From the NCBI GenBank assembly GCA_902553145.1, contig CACDKD010000001.1, positions 25,786 through 89,785 of the forward strand: 64,000 nucleotides of DNA, given 5' to 3'. Source of the DNA: an uncultured Gammaproteobacteria bacterium. Lineage in GTDB: Bacteria; Pseudomonadota; Gammaproteobacteria; Steroidobacterales; UBA11654. Shown one piece after another: positions 29,833 through 38,392 of the stretch (positions are counted from its first letter, which is position 1; the number at the start of each line of letters is the position of its first letter). Below the pieces are notes generated by a model. That model saw only the letters and a program-made list of their open reading frames with translations. It was not told the DNA's origin and searched no databases. The translations under genes and the position numbers were made by a program.

Positions 29833-30561
29833 GTTTACCGCCGCCTTTCTTGGAACATTGTCTTGATCTAGCATATGAGGGCAAATAAATTGATCTCCAA
29901 GTTTTTTTGGACTCTTTGAAAAACTCAGCTCTATTGCTTTGGGGTCACCCTCCTCATCCAAACGATTATTATTCGGGTGAATATGGATCAGTTTTAGTGA
30001 TATTTGATCTAGAAATTTTTCGATTTTCTCTCTATTTTCAGATACTGCATGAAATTCGATTACCAATCCGGATAAACTATCACTGCATGCGATAATTTCA
30101 TCTAGAATTTGATACTCGTATCCTTCGATATCTACTTTAAGAAATATTGGCATATCATCCAGTCTTTCCATCGCTTGATTCAAGTTGGTATCACAACCTG
30201 TCGCAGTGCCAATTTTTTCCAAAAATAAAGATGCATGCTCTTTAAAAAATACTCTAAATTCTAAATAAAGTTTTACCGCTTGAAAGGGTGCAAAAAGCCT
30301 TCCAATTAAAATCGTAATAAGCCTTTTAAAAAAATGCTTAATCCAGTATGGAGTGCCTATAGAGTAATCATAAGCATGAACCTTGACTTTCTTCCGCTCT
30401 ATAAAATCTTTTTCGAAACTCCAATTTCTTCCTATGCCCAACGCAAGGAGTGCGGCAGAGTTTTCAATAGACTTTGGATCGACAAGATAACCGCCATCGT
30501 TATCGCTGCCTAATCTAATCAGATCGAATGAGCCGTCTGGTTTATAGCTTTTTGGCAGCAT
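29812..30561 (-). CDS. FkbM-family methyltransferase
   Basis: FLKVDIEGYEYQIL motif; SDNDGGYLVDP. Confidence 0.8.
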   Translation of the reverse strand: MLPKSYKPDGSFDLIRLGSDNDGGYLVDPKSIENSAALLALGIGRNWSFEKDFIERKKVKVHAYDYSIGTPYWIKHFFKRLITILIGRLFAPFQAVKLYLEFRVFFKEHASLFLEKIGTATGCDTNLNQAMERLDDMPIFLKVDIEGYEYQILDEIIACSDSLSGLVIEFHAVSENREKIEKFLDQISLKLIHIHPNNNRLDEEGDPKAIELSFSKSPKKLGDQFICPHMLDQDNVPRKAAVNLRFSEI

Positions 30562-31623
30562 TTATTTTTTAGATTTTTCGGTATAGATTCCAGATTTGAT
30601 GAGCTTCTTCACTGAATCGTTAAACACCTTTCCCGCGTCCTCATGATTCATTGGCGGAAGGTTATTTGGCCATATAGGTCGATCATAAAGTTTTTTGAAT
30701 ATCTCGGTTTTGAGATAAGGAATCCAGTTTTGAAATCTTGCGTTTTGACGATAATGCCTCAAAGCTTCAATGTTTATTTCACTTGCAGTGTATGCATCTC
30801 CAACAGTGTCTGTCTTTGAAAGTATTGTTCCTTTGTAATCAATTATTGATGATCTGCCGCCTAAGGCACCATCAATTATTGTTGGATCTCCGTTGTCTTC
30901 AGATGGCATTATTAGGGATCCTGTATTTGGCGCTATCATGTAAGCAGTGTTATCAATCGCTCTTGATCGATTCTGAACTTCAAAGATCTCTCTGGAGACC
31001 CAAGGTTCAGGCAAGGATGCCCTGTAAAGAATTTCTGCCCCATTTAGAGCAAAAGCCCTGAATGATTCTGGGAAAGAGCCCTCTACACCAACGGTGCCTG
31101 CAATATTCCCTATTGGAGTTTTGGCAACTGGAAAGAAAGCATCGATAGAGTCGCCGTGTTGCTCGACCCATTGATCATAAACATCATGAGGTGTCGTTGA
31201 GTGCTCAACAAATACCACAATATTCTTATGATGCTTGTATATGAGATCTCCGTTGTCATCGATGATGAATATTGTATTAAAAAATCTATCTTTGTATTCC
31301 GGAAGTCTCTCCTTGAGCTGTCCGATGATAAAGGTGCCTTTTTCTTTTGCCAGAACTCCTAAAAAGTCTGTTTCAGGGCCTGGTATTTCTGCCGCCATTA
31401 TTTTTGCGTATTCGGCCTGATTCATATCCAATATCTCGTCAACAAAGCCCTGAACTGCACCTTCGCCTAGTGCAATTAACTTTACGGGTAACTCCAATGA
31501 ACACATGTGTGTCACCATCTCGATCATATTTCCAATATGATCAAGATTGGTCTGAACCTCGTCTCTCGTTTTGACATGCTTGACTTTGGTTTGGAGAGCT
31601 ACTGCTAAATATGGATCTATCAT
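30562..31623 (-). CDS. Nitrilase-family homologue lacking the nucleophilic Cys (predicted pseudoenzyme or altered chemistry)
   Basis: Paralogue of 28243-29385 along its length. Cys position reads GTVGVEGSFPE (GGT codon at minus 31089-31087) versus TLICAEGSYPE. Confidence 0.85.
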   Translation of the reverse strand: MIDPYLAVALQTKVKHVKTRDEVQTNLDHIGNMIEMVTHMCSLELPVKLIALGEGAVQGFVDEILDMNQAEYAKIMAAEIPGPETDFLGVLAKEKGTFIIGQLKERLPEYKDRFFNTIFIIDDNGDLIYKHHKNIVVFVEHSTTPHDVYDQWVEQHGDSIDAFFPVAKTPIGNIAGTVGVEGSFPESFRAFALNGAEILYRASLPEPWVSREIFEVQNRSRAIDNTAYMIAPNTGSLIMPSEDNGDPTIIDGALGGRSSIIDYKGTILSKTDTVGDAYTASEINIEALRHYRQNARFQNWIPYLKTEIFKKLYDRPIWPNNLPPMNHEDAGKVFNDSVKKLIKSGIYTEKSKK

Positions 31624-31631
31624 TTTTTTAC

Positions 31632-33023
31632 CTATATATAGTTCTTTAGATCTATATTTTCTTCGTTTGGAATTACAGGCTTTACTAAGTCGTCCGCATA
31701 GTCCATATCTTTGGTCGCATCAATACCTACTCTTGCTGATGTCCCATCAGGTAGTGCAGCTCTGTCAACTTCCCATGTTACAAAATTTGGAAATGTATAT
31801 AACTTTTCCGCTCTACCCATCCTAGTCCAAGTAGCCCATTCCACGTCATCCATGTCATTGGGGTCGACATCATCGTCTACAATGATGATTCTTTTTGCCA
31901 TCCAGGCGAGGTTGAAAAACCCCATATTCATTTCAAAGAGCTCCTTTATCATCCGCCCAGGTTCGTCGTCGTCACTCTTTTTTATTGCGATAACCAAATG
32001 CATTAAAGGGCCAATTTTTGTATCAAAGTGAACTGCAATATCTGTCACATTTGGATAGCCTTGCCTAATTTTTTGCTCGAGTCCTTTTGAGATGCCATAC
32101 ACTGTTAGATAACCAAGATTGTTATGCTCTTTCGCTCTACCTGCCATCAGCGTATAGAACATTGCATCGTTCCTTTGCAACAAACTTGTTACTTTACACA
32201 TTGGAGCATGCTCAGTGCCATATTGAGCACCGAATTCCCCTAACGTGTTTTCTACCATATTGTCGAGATCAACAATTGTCTCAAATGCCATTTCACAATC
32301 TGCTGGTATCGGCAGTCCCGAGTCTGGGCCTGTTATAACTTCAATTGCTTCACCATTAATGCCTCCAGCAACATCTAGTTCTGAAACTTCATCTGGAGAT
32401 TTAGAGGCAGCAGCCATTAGTAAAGCAGGTGGAGCACCTAAAACCATAGCAACCCTCATTTCTTTATTATTCTCCTTATGCCAGGCATAAGCTTTTCTTA
32501 GATCGCTCAGTCCGCTGGCATTGATCAAAAGATTTTCTTTATCAATAATCAAGCATCTATAGAATCCAACATTAATTTTGCCATTGGGTTTTTTAAAAAT
32601 GCCTACGGCAGCCGTCAGGAATGGGCCTGTATCAAGCTCAAAAAATGTAGGGGCAGGAAGCGTGGTGAGATCAATCTCACTTCCCTGTAGGATTGTTTCT
32701 GTTACATGACCAGAATCAACATGTTTGTAAGGTATTGGATTTGCAATCCCAGACATAACTTTTTGTCCGGCTTGTTCATATGTAAAATTTTCACTACCGT
32801 CATCATTAAAAATGAGTCCATAGCGACCCATGGAAGTGAATAAGCCTCCTACCGCCTTATAATCTGAATTCTCAACATTCTCAAATATGAAAGCCTTAGA
32901 CTCCTCTTCAAGAGTCTTCATTAAGGCAGCCATTTCATATTCTGGTTTGACTGGTTTTTTAATTTTAACCAGCTTCCCTTGTGACTCGAGTAATTCTATA
33001 ACCTCTCTAAAGGATCTATGCAT
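31632..33023 (-). CDS. UbiD-family decarboxylase
   Basis: UbiD-like fold segments (FRCLIIDKEN..., ETILQGSEIDLTTLPAPTFFELD), E-NTLG-E spacing equivalent to the E..E of the UbiD ERE triad. Confidence 0.87.
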   Translation of the reverse strand: MHRSFREVIELLESQGKLVKIKKPVKPEYEMAALMKTLEEESKAFIFENVENSDYKAVGGLFTSMGRYGLIFNDDGSENFTYEQAGQKVMSGIANPIPYKHVDSGHVTETILQGSEIDLTTLPAPTFFELDTGPFLTAAVGIFKKPNGKINVGFYRCLIIDKENLLINASGLSDLRKAYAWHKENNKEMRVAMVLGAPPALLMAAASKSPDEVSELDVAGGINGEAIEVITGPDSGLPIPADCEMAFETIVDLDNMVENTLGEFGAQYGTEHAPMCKVTSLLQRNDAMFYTLMAGRAKEHNNLGYLTVYGISKGLEQKIRQGYPNVTDIAVHFDTKIGPLMHLVIAIKKSDDDEPGRMIKELFEMNMGFFNLAWMAKRIIIVDDDVDPNDMDDVEWATWTRMGRAEKLYTFPNFVTWEVDRAALPDGTSARVGIDATKDMDYADDLVKPVIPNEENIDLKNYI

Positions 33024-33145
33024 ATCTGTAACTAGAAATTTTTAACTACATTAGCATTCGATTTAAAAATAATCTAATCACTTCGATTGTTTAATATAGC
33101 TGTGATAATTGATATTCTTATTGATAGTCATATTCAGGAGGGGAA

Positions 33146-34252
33146 ATGAAAACGAAAGCAGCATTAGCAATAAAAGCCGGAGAAGATCTTGTCATAGAAG
33201 AATTAGATCTAGATGGGCCGGGTGACAACGAGGTATTGGTAGAAATAAAAGCAACCGGAGTATGTCATACAGACGCATTCACACTATCAGGCGATGATCC
33301 GGAAGGGATTTTTCCTTCAGTGCTAGGACATGAGGGTGCCGGTATCATTATGGAAGTTGGAAAGAATGTGACCTCAGTAAAGCCAGGCGATCACGTAATT
33401 CCACTCTATACCCCTGAATGTAGAGAATGTAATTTTTGCCTTAATCCAAAAACAAATCTTTGTCAGTCAATCAGGGAAACTCAAGGACAAGGGGTAATGC
33501 CAGATGGAACTTCAAGGTTTTCTCTCAATGGCGAACCAATTTATCACTACATGGGCTGTTCAACTTTCTCAAACTACTCTGTAATGCCAGAAATTGCTGT
33601 AGCAAAAGTTAGAGAAGACGCCCCGTTTGATAAAATCTGTTATATCGGTTGTGGTGTCACAACTGGTATAGGCGCTGTTGTTTATGATGCAAAAGTAGAA
33701 CCTGGATCAACCGTTGCTGTATTTGGCTTAGGAGGTATAGGGCTTAATGTAATACAGGGTGCAAGAATGGTAGGTGCAGACAAAATTATTGGTATCGATA
33801 TAAATGAAGATAAGGTTGCACTTGCAGAAAAGTTTGGGATGACAGACTTTGTTAACCCTAAAAAATCAGAGAATGTAGTTGAAAACATAATTGATATTAC
33901 TGATGGAGGAGTAGATTACTCATTTGAATGCATAGGTAATGTGGAGACTATGCGACAAGCCTTAGAAAGTTGTCACAAAGGATGGGGTGAATCTGTCATT
34001 ATCGGCGTTGCAGGTGCTGGTCAGGAAATATCAACAAGGCCATTTCAATTAGTCACAGGGAGAGTGTGGAGAGGCTCTGCTTTTGGTGGTGCTAGAGGGA
34101 GAACTGATGTACCTACAATTGTTGAATGGTATATGGATGGAAAGATTGATATTGATAATCTAATTACACATACAATGCCGCTGGAAGAAATCAATGAGGC
34201 ATTTCATCTAATGCATGAAGGTAAATCAATAAGATCTGTAGTAATATATTAA
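33146..34252 (+). CDS. frmA: S-(hydroxymethyl)glutathione dehydrogenase / class III alcohol dehydrogenase
   Basis: [55 protein letters not shown]. Class III ADH signatures; AGGAGGGG RBS. Confidence 0.93.
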   Translation: MKTKAALAIKAGEDLVIEELDLDGPGDNEVLVEIKATGVCHTDAFTLSGDDPEGIFPSVLGHEGAGIIMEVGKNVTSVKPGDHVIPLYTPECRECNFCLNPKTNLCQSIRETQGQGVMPDGTSRFSLNGEPIYHYMGCSTFSNYSVMPEIAVAKVREDAPFDKICYIGCGVTTGIGAVVYDAKVEPGSTVAVFGLGGIGLNVIQGARMVGADKIIGIDINEDKVALAEKFGMTDFVNPKKSENVVENIIDITDGGVDYSFECIGNVETMRQALESCHKGWGESVIIGVAGAGQEISTRPFQLVTGRVWRGSAFGGARGRTDVPTIVEWYMDGKIDIDNLITHTMPLEEINEAFHLMHEGKSIRSVVIY

Positions 34253-34265
34253 TATTATGTTCTAT
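34251..34265 (+). repeat. 15-bp direct repeat copy 1 (AATATTATGTTCTAT), candidate att core
   Basis: Identical to 35684-35698; begins within the frmA stop codon. Confidence 0.6.
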
Positions 34266-34333
34266 TTTATTATACATATATTTCATTAACTTATAATATT
34301 ATATTACACAAACTAATCTATAAGATACGTAGA

Positions 34334-35608
34334 TTACATAAATATAAGATCAGATATCCTATCATACTTCCCTGGCACTATCATCGGACACATTCCATTG
34401 ATTTTATCTTGTACCTTTATTAAAGATAGCCTGAGATTATCTATCTGTTCATTTTCTAATGAGCTGTCAGTATGAGGAATGTAATTTTCCCTAATCCCTA
34501 AAAGTTGATAGTAATGTTTTCTTGGTATTGAGACGTTATCACAGATATTTGCAAAACTTTTCCTTATAGATTCAGGATATACTTCCCACTCAATTGTTGA
34601 TGATAATTTGACTAGAGATTTTCTAAGATTTGTTATTGGTTTACCTGTTTTAGGATTATAAAAAACGTATTCGCTTTGATAGATACCTGTATTTGCATAT
34701 AAATATTCGTATGTGTGATTTAGAACCGATTGAATATCATTTGTTATCGGAACTACTTGAATAAATTTACTTCTTTTCTTTATGGTTATATGGCTATTAT
34801 CGGTAATTTGTTTCGCCTTAAGTTGTAAAATATCGTTCTTTTTTAAACCAGTAATAGTCATCATATAAATTACATTTCTTGTAATTATGTTGAGTCTATG
34901 TTCATCCATAGGATCACATAAGTTATATAAGTACTCTGGGTATTCACTAATGATATCTAATTGTTTTTTTGATGTTTTTTGGCCAGTAATAACCATCTTT
35001 CTTCTGAACTCATTTGCAGGATTATTTTGTAAATAATAAAGTCCTGAAGAGGATGCATGCTTAAAGATTTTTGAAAGTAACATCAATGCATTTTTTGATG
35101 CCGCTGGTGTATGACTATTATTTCTCCACCATTGTTCAATTTTTTCTAATGTTATGGATTCAATAGTGTCATTATGAAATGATTTGAGTTTATTAGAGAG
35201 TAAGTAATTAAGATTATGAGCAAAATGATTTGTTGAGTGTTCGCCGGTAGACTTTTTCTTTAACAGGTACTCATTGGCAATATCAATAAATTTCATTGAA
35301 GAGTTAAACTGTTCTCTCTTAGTTTTTTTGAGTAGATTTGGATCTATCCCCTTCTCCAATAGATCAATAGTTTGAAGATGTAAATCAATTGCGATAGGCA
35401 GGGATAATTTCTCTTTGGATCCATGCGTGATTGTTCTTGGATTACCTCCGCCTTTTATTCTTGCATAAGTAACAAAGCTTATTCTTCCAGATGGATTTAC
35501 TTTGATTCTGAGTCCCTTGTAGTCTGTCAATGTAATAAAGTACGCCTTGTCCTTTATAGGTAGTGATTCTAAATATTCATAAGAAACTTTATTACTATCT
35601 ATCCGCAT
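34334..35608 (-). CDS. Tyrosine-recombinase/integrase-family protein with N-terminal arm-binding-like domain (DUF4102-like)
   Basis: N-terminal ITLTDYKGLRIKVNPSGRISFVTYARIKGG.PRTITHG typical of P4-like integrases; catalytic-domain-like TGLKKNDILQL and ESIRKSFA. Confidence 0.82.
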   Translation of the reverse strand: MRIDSNKVSYEYLESLPIKDKAYFITLTDYKGLRIKVNPSGRISFVTYARIKGGGNPRTITHGSKEKLSLPIAIDLHLQTIDLLEKGIDPNLLKKTKREQFNSSMKFIDIANEYLLKKKSTGEHSTNHFAHNLNYLLSNKLKSFHNDTIESITLEKIEQWWRNNSHTPAASKNALMLLSKIFKHASSSGLYYLQNNPANEFRRKMVITGQKTSKKQLDIISEYPEYLYNLCDPMDEHRLNIITRNVIYMMTITGLKKNDILQLKAKQITDNSHITIKKRSKFIQVVPITNDIQSVLNHTYEYLYANTGIYQSEYVFYNPKTGKPITNLRKSLVKLSSTIEWEVYPESIRKSFANICDNVSIPRKHYYQLLGIRENYIPHTDSSLENEQIDNLRLSLIKVQDKINGMCPMIVPGKYDRISDLIFM

Positions 35609-35626
35609 ATAGCATACATTATAAGT

Positions 35627-35648
35627 ACTGATACTTTATTGTATCAGT
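35627..35648. promoter_or_regulatory. Inverted repeat ACTGATAC-TTTATT-GTATCAGT upstream of the integrase gene
   Basis: Perfect 8-bp arms, 18 bp upstream of the integrase start codon. Confidence 0.45.
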
Positions 35649-35683
35649 TATTATTAGTATAAGGATCTAGATAATATTTACAA

Positions 35684-35698
35684 AATATTATGTTCTAT
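35684..35698 (+). repeat. 15-bp direct repeat copy 2 (AATATTATGTTCTAT), candidate att core
   Basis: Identical to 34251-34265; contains the SDR stop codon (minus TAG, 35697-35695). Confidence 0.6.
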
Positions 35699-36447
35699 AA
35701 GAAATGGTCACCACCATTTGGACTAATAGTTTGGCCTACAAAATGATCGCCGTCTTCTGAGGCTAAGAATACATAAGCCGGAACTATCTCTCTAATATCA
35801 GCGATTGTGCCTTTTGGAATAGAAGCTTTGATTCCATCTAATATTTCTGTTGGAACCTCTGAGAGCATTCTCGTCATTGTTGCTCCTGGTGCGACACAAT
35901 TTGCTCTTATGTTTACTGTTCCTATCTCTAATGACAATGACCTTGTGAATGATATTATTGCTCCCTTAGCAGCAGTGTAGTGGGCAAATCCAGCGCTGCC
36001 TTTATAAGCTAGCTGTGATGCAGTATTAATTATTCTGCCGTATTTCTGTTCATACATAATCTTTAGACATTCTCTTGTGCAATAAAATGTCCCATTTAGA
36101 TGGACAGAAATTAACTCATTCCACATCTTATCTTTCATTTCATGTACAGGAGCACTGGTAGCTATGCCTGCATTATTAACAAGGATATCGATTCTTTTGT
36201 ATTGGTCTTTTATTGACTCAATCATACCTGATACTTGTTTTGAGTCCGATACATCAGCCTCAATAGTCATCGATTCATCTGAAAACTGAGAAACTTCGGT
36301 AAGGACCTTATTTGCGTTCTCTTCTTCTTGTTGATTTGGATAATTTATTATCACCTGAGCACCTTCTCTCGCAAATGCCATTGCTACACCTGCTCCGATA
36401 CCAGCAGAACTGCCTGTAATAAGTGCTACTTTGTTTTCTAATTTAAT
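35695..36447 (-). CDS. SDR-family oxidoreductase, likely ATT start codon
   Basis: Homologous reading extends 22 codons beyond the ORF-track Met: (I)KLENKVALITGSSAGIGAGVA-MAFAREGAQV; YTAAKGA active-site motif. AAGGA lies 6 nt upstream of ATT 36447. Confidence 0.85.
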   Translation of the reverse strand: MKLENKVALITGSSAGIGAGVAMAFAREGAQVIINYPNQQEEENANKVLTEVSQFSDESMTIEADVSDSKQVSGMIESIKDQYKRIDILVNNAGIATSAPVHEMKDKMWNELISVHLNGTFYCTRECLKIMYEQKYGRIINTASQLAYKGSAGFAHYTAAKGAIISFTRSLSLEIGTVNIRANCVAPGATMTRMLSEVPTEILDGIKASIPKGTIADIREIVPAYVFLASEDGDHFVGQTISPNGGDHFL

Positions 36448-36512
36448 GGATAGTCCTTAATCTAATTTTATTTAATATAATTACAGATCATAATATCGAT
36501 TTAATCATTTTT

Positions 36513-37538
36513 ATGCCAAGAACGAAAACATTACCATCTGACTTCTATCATTCTTCATCAGTTTTTGATCAGGAGATAGAAAGTATTTTCAAAAATGAAT
36601 GGTTGTGGGTAGGGAGAACCGAGGAGTTGTCTTCAGTCGGTTCATATATAACAACAGACATTATCGGCTACCCAATTATTATACTCAGGGATAACTCTAA
36701 CGACCTTAAAGCCTTTCATAATGTCTGCAGACATAGGGCTGCAAAAGTTGTTTCTAGTAAAAGCGGTGTCTGCAAACATATGATATGCCCTTATCATGGC
36801 TGGAAATATGATCTCAATGGGAAGCTAATGGATACACCCAAATTCTATGCAAATGATGATTTTGATGAAGGCGGTCATTCTCTCTTTAAAATATCAATCG
36901 AGGAGCGTTTTGGTTTGGTTTTCATAAATCTAAAACTAGAATCTAAATCTCTTGATGAGTGGTTTGCAGGCTTCGGTAAAGTTGTTAGCAATTACTGTGA
37001 TAAGAATTTAGTTCACCACAATGAACTCAAATTTGACGTGCATGCTAACTGGAAAACATATGTAGATAACTATCAAGAGGGTTACCATATCCCGCTTGTT
37101 CATCCTCAACTCAATCGCGATGTAATTTGGCAAGACTATACGCTAGAAAATAAAGACGAATACAGCATCCATTCTGTTCCTGAAAGAGCAAACAGTGATC
37201 AACCAGGTAGTTTTGGTTGGCACTTTCCAAATTTCATATTCAATATTTATGGAAGGGGAATTGTATTCCAAAGAATTGAGCCATTGAAGCCAAAATGGTG
37301 CAGGGTAGTCTACAACCTCTTTCGCCCCAAGGATATAAGTGCAGAGGATTTCGAAAATAAAGAGGGAAAATATCAGCTAGAAGTAAGTCTGGAGGATCAG
37401 AAGCTAATACCAGAAATACAGCAAAATCTTCAAGCAGGCATATATAATGAAGGTCCGCTAAGTAAAAAATACGAAACAGGGGTCGCATATTTTCATGACC
37501 TCTATCTAACGAAACTTAATTTGGAGAATAACAAATGA
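36513..37538 (+). CDS. Rieske [2Fe-2S] aromatic-ring-hydroxylating-type oxygenase, alpha subunit
   Basis: Rieske CRH...CPYHGW motif; mononuclear-iron-like DNYQEGYHIPLVHP. Confidence 0.92.
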   Translation: MPRTKTLPSDFYHSSSVFDQEIESIFKNEWLWVGRTEELSSVGSYITTDIIGYPIIILRDNSNDLKAFHNVCRHRAAKVVSSKSGVCKHMICPYHGWKYDLNGKLMDTPKFYANDDFDEGGHSLFKISIEERFGLVFINLKLESKSLDEWFAGFGKVVSNYCDKNLVHHNELKFDVHANWKTYVDNYQEGYHIPLVHPQLNRDVIWQDYTLENKDEYSIHSVPERANSDQPGSFGWHFPNFIFNIYGRGIVFQRIEPLKPKWCRVVYNLFRPKDISAEDFENKEGKYQLEVSLEDQKLIPEIQQNLQAGIYNEGPLSKKYETGVAYFHDLYLTKLNLENNK

Positions 37539-38392
37539 TACTAATAACAGGCGCCACAGGGAAAACAGGCTCTGCAACAGCAAAATCTCTCGGTGAGAAG
37601 GGAGAAACTTTTAGAGCGCTGATAAGAAACGAAGAAAAAAAAGAAGGATTAGAGTCTTTAGGTGGAGAGGTAGTAATTGGATCCATTGAAAACACGGAGG
37701 TCGTAAATCAATCGATGCAAGGGGTTAAAACAGTGCTGGTTCTGCTTCCAAACTCTGAGAGTCAATTGGCTCTGGAAAAACAGCTTGTAGACTCTGCTAA
37801 ACAAGCTGGGGTTGAAAGAATCGTTAAAATGTCATCCATAGAAGCGACGCCGGATGCCACAAGTCCAATTCCAAAATTACATCTTGAATCTGAAGAATAT
37901 ATTAAGCAATCAGGTCTAGCTTGGACGATGATTAAACCAAACTTTTATATGCAAAACTTGCTCGCATCAGCTGGAACAATAAAAGAACAAGGCAAAATTT
38001 TTCTGCCCATGGGTGAGGGTAAAACCGGAATGATTGATACAACCGATGTTGGGAAGGTTTTAGCAAAAGTGCTTTCTGAAGATGGTCACGAATCAATGAA
38101 CCACGAGATTACAGGGCCTGAAATTTTATCTTTCTATGAGGTTGCTGAAATTTTTAGTCAGGTGCTAGGCAAGCAGGTTGATTATGTGGACGTCCCTATG
38201 GACGCCTACAAGGAAACCCTTGGACAATTTTTGACAAACCAGTGGCATTTAGATGCCGTCATTGATTTATTCAAAGGGATTGCTGAGGGTGGTATTGAAG
38301 ACAAGACAGATACTTTCAATGAGCTTATGGGAGAAACGCCTAAATCACTTTCTCAATTCCTAGCGGAAAATTCATTTATCTTTAAAAGCTGA
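37535..38392 (+). CDS. NmrA-family NAD(P)-binding protein
   Basis: ILITGATGKTGSATAKSL Rossmann motif; ATGA overlap with upstream gene. Confidence 0.88.
   Translation: MILITGATGKTGSATAKSLGEKGETFRALIRNEEKKEGLESLGGEVVIGSIENTEVVNQSMQGVKTVLVLLPNSESQLALEKQLVDSAKQAGVERIVKMSSIEATPDATSPIPKLHLESEEYIKQSGLAWTMIKPNFYMQNLLASAGTIKEQGKIFLPMGEGKTGMIDTTDVGKVLAKVLSEDGHESMNHEITGPEILSFYEVAEIFSQVLGKQVDYVDVPMDAYKETLGQFLTNQWHLDAVIDLFKGIAEGGIEDKTDTFNELMGETPKSLSQFLAENSFIFKS

Noticed and set aside
34251-35698. Interpreting the integrase as evidence of a larger prophage or genomic island
   Set aside because: No phage structural, replication or cargo genes are present, and the repeats enclose only the integrase.
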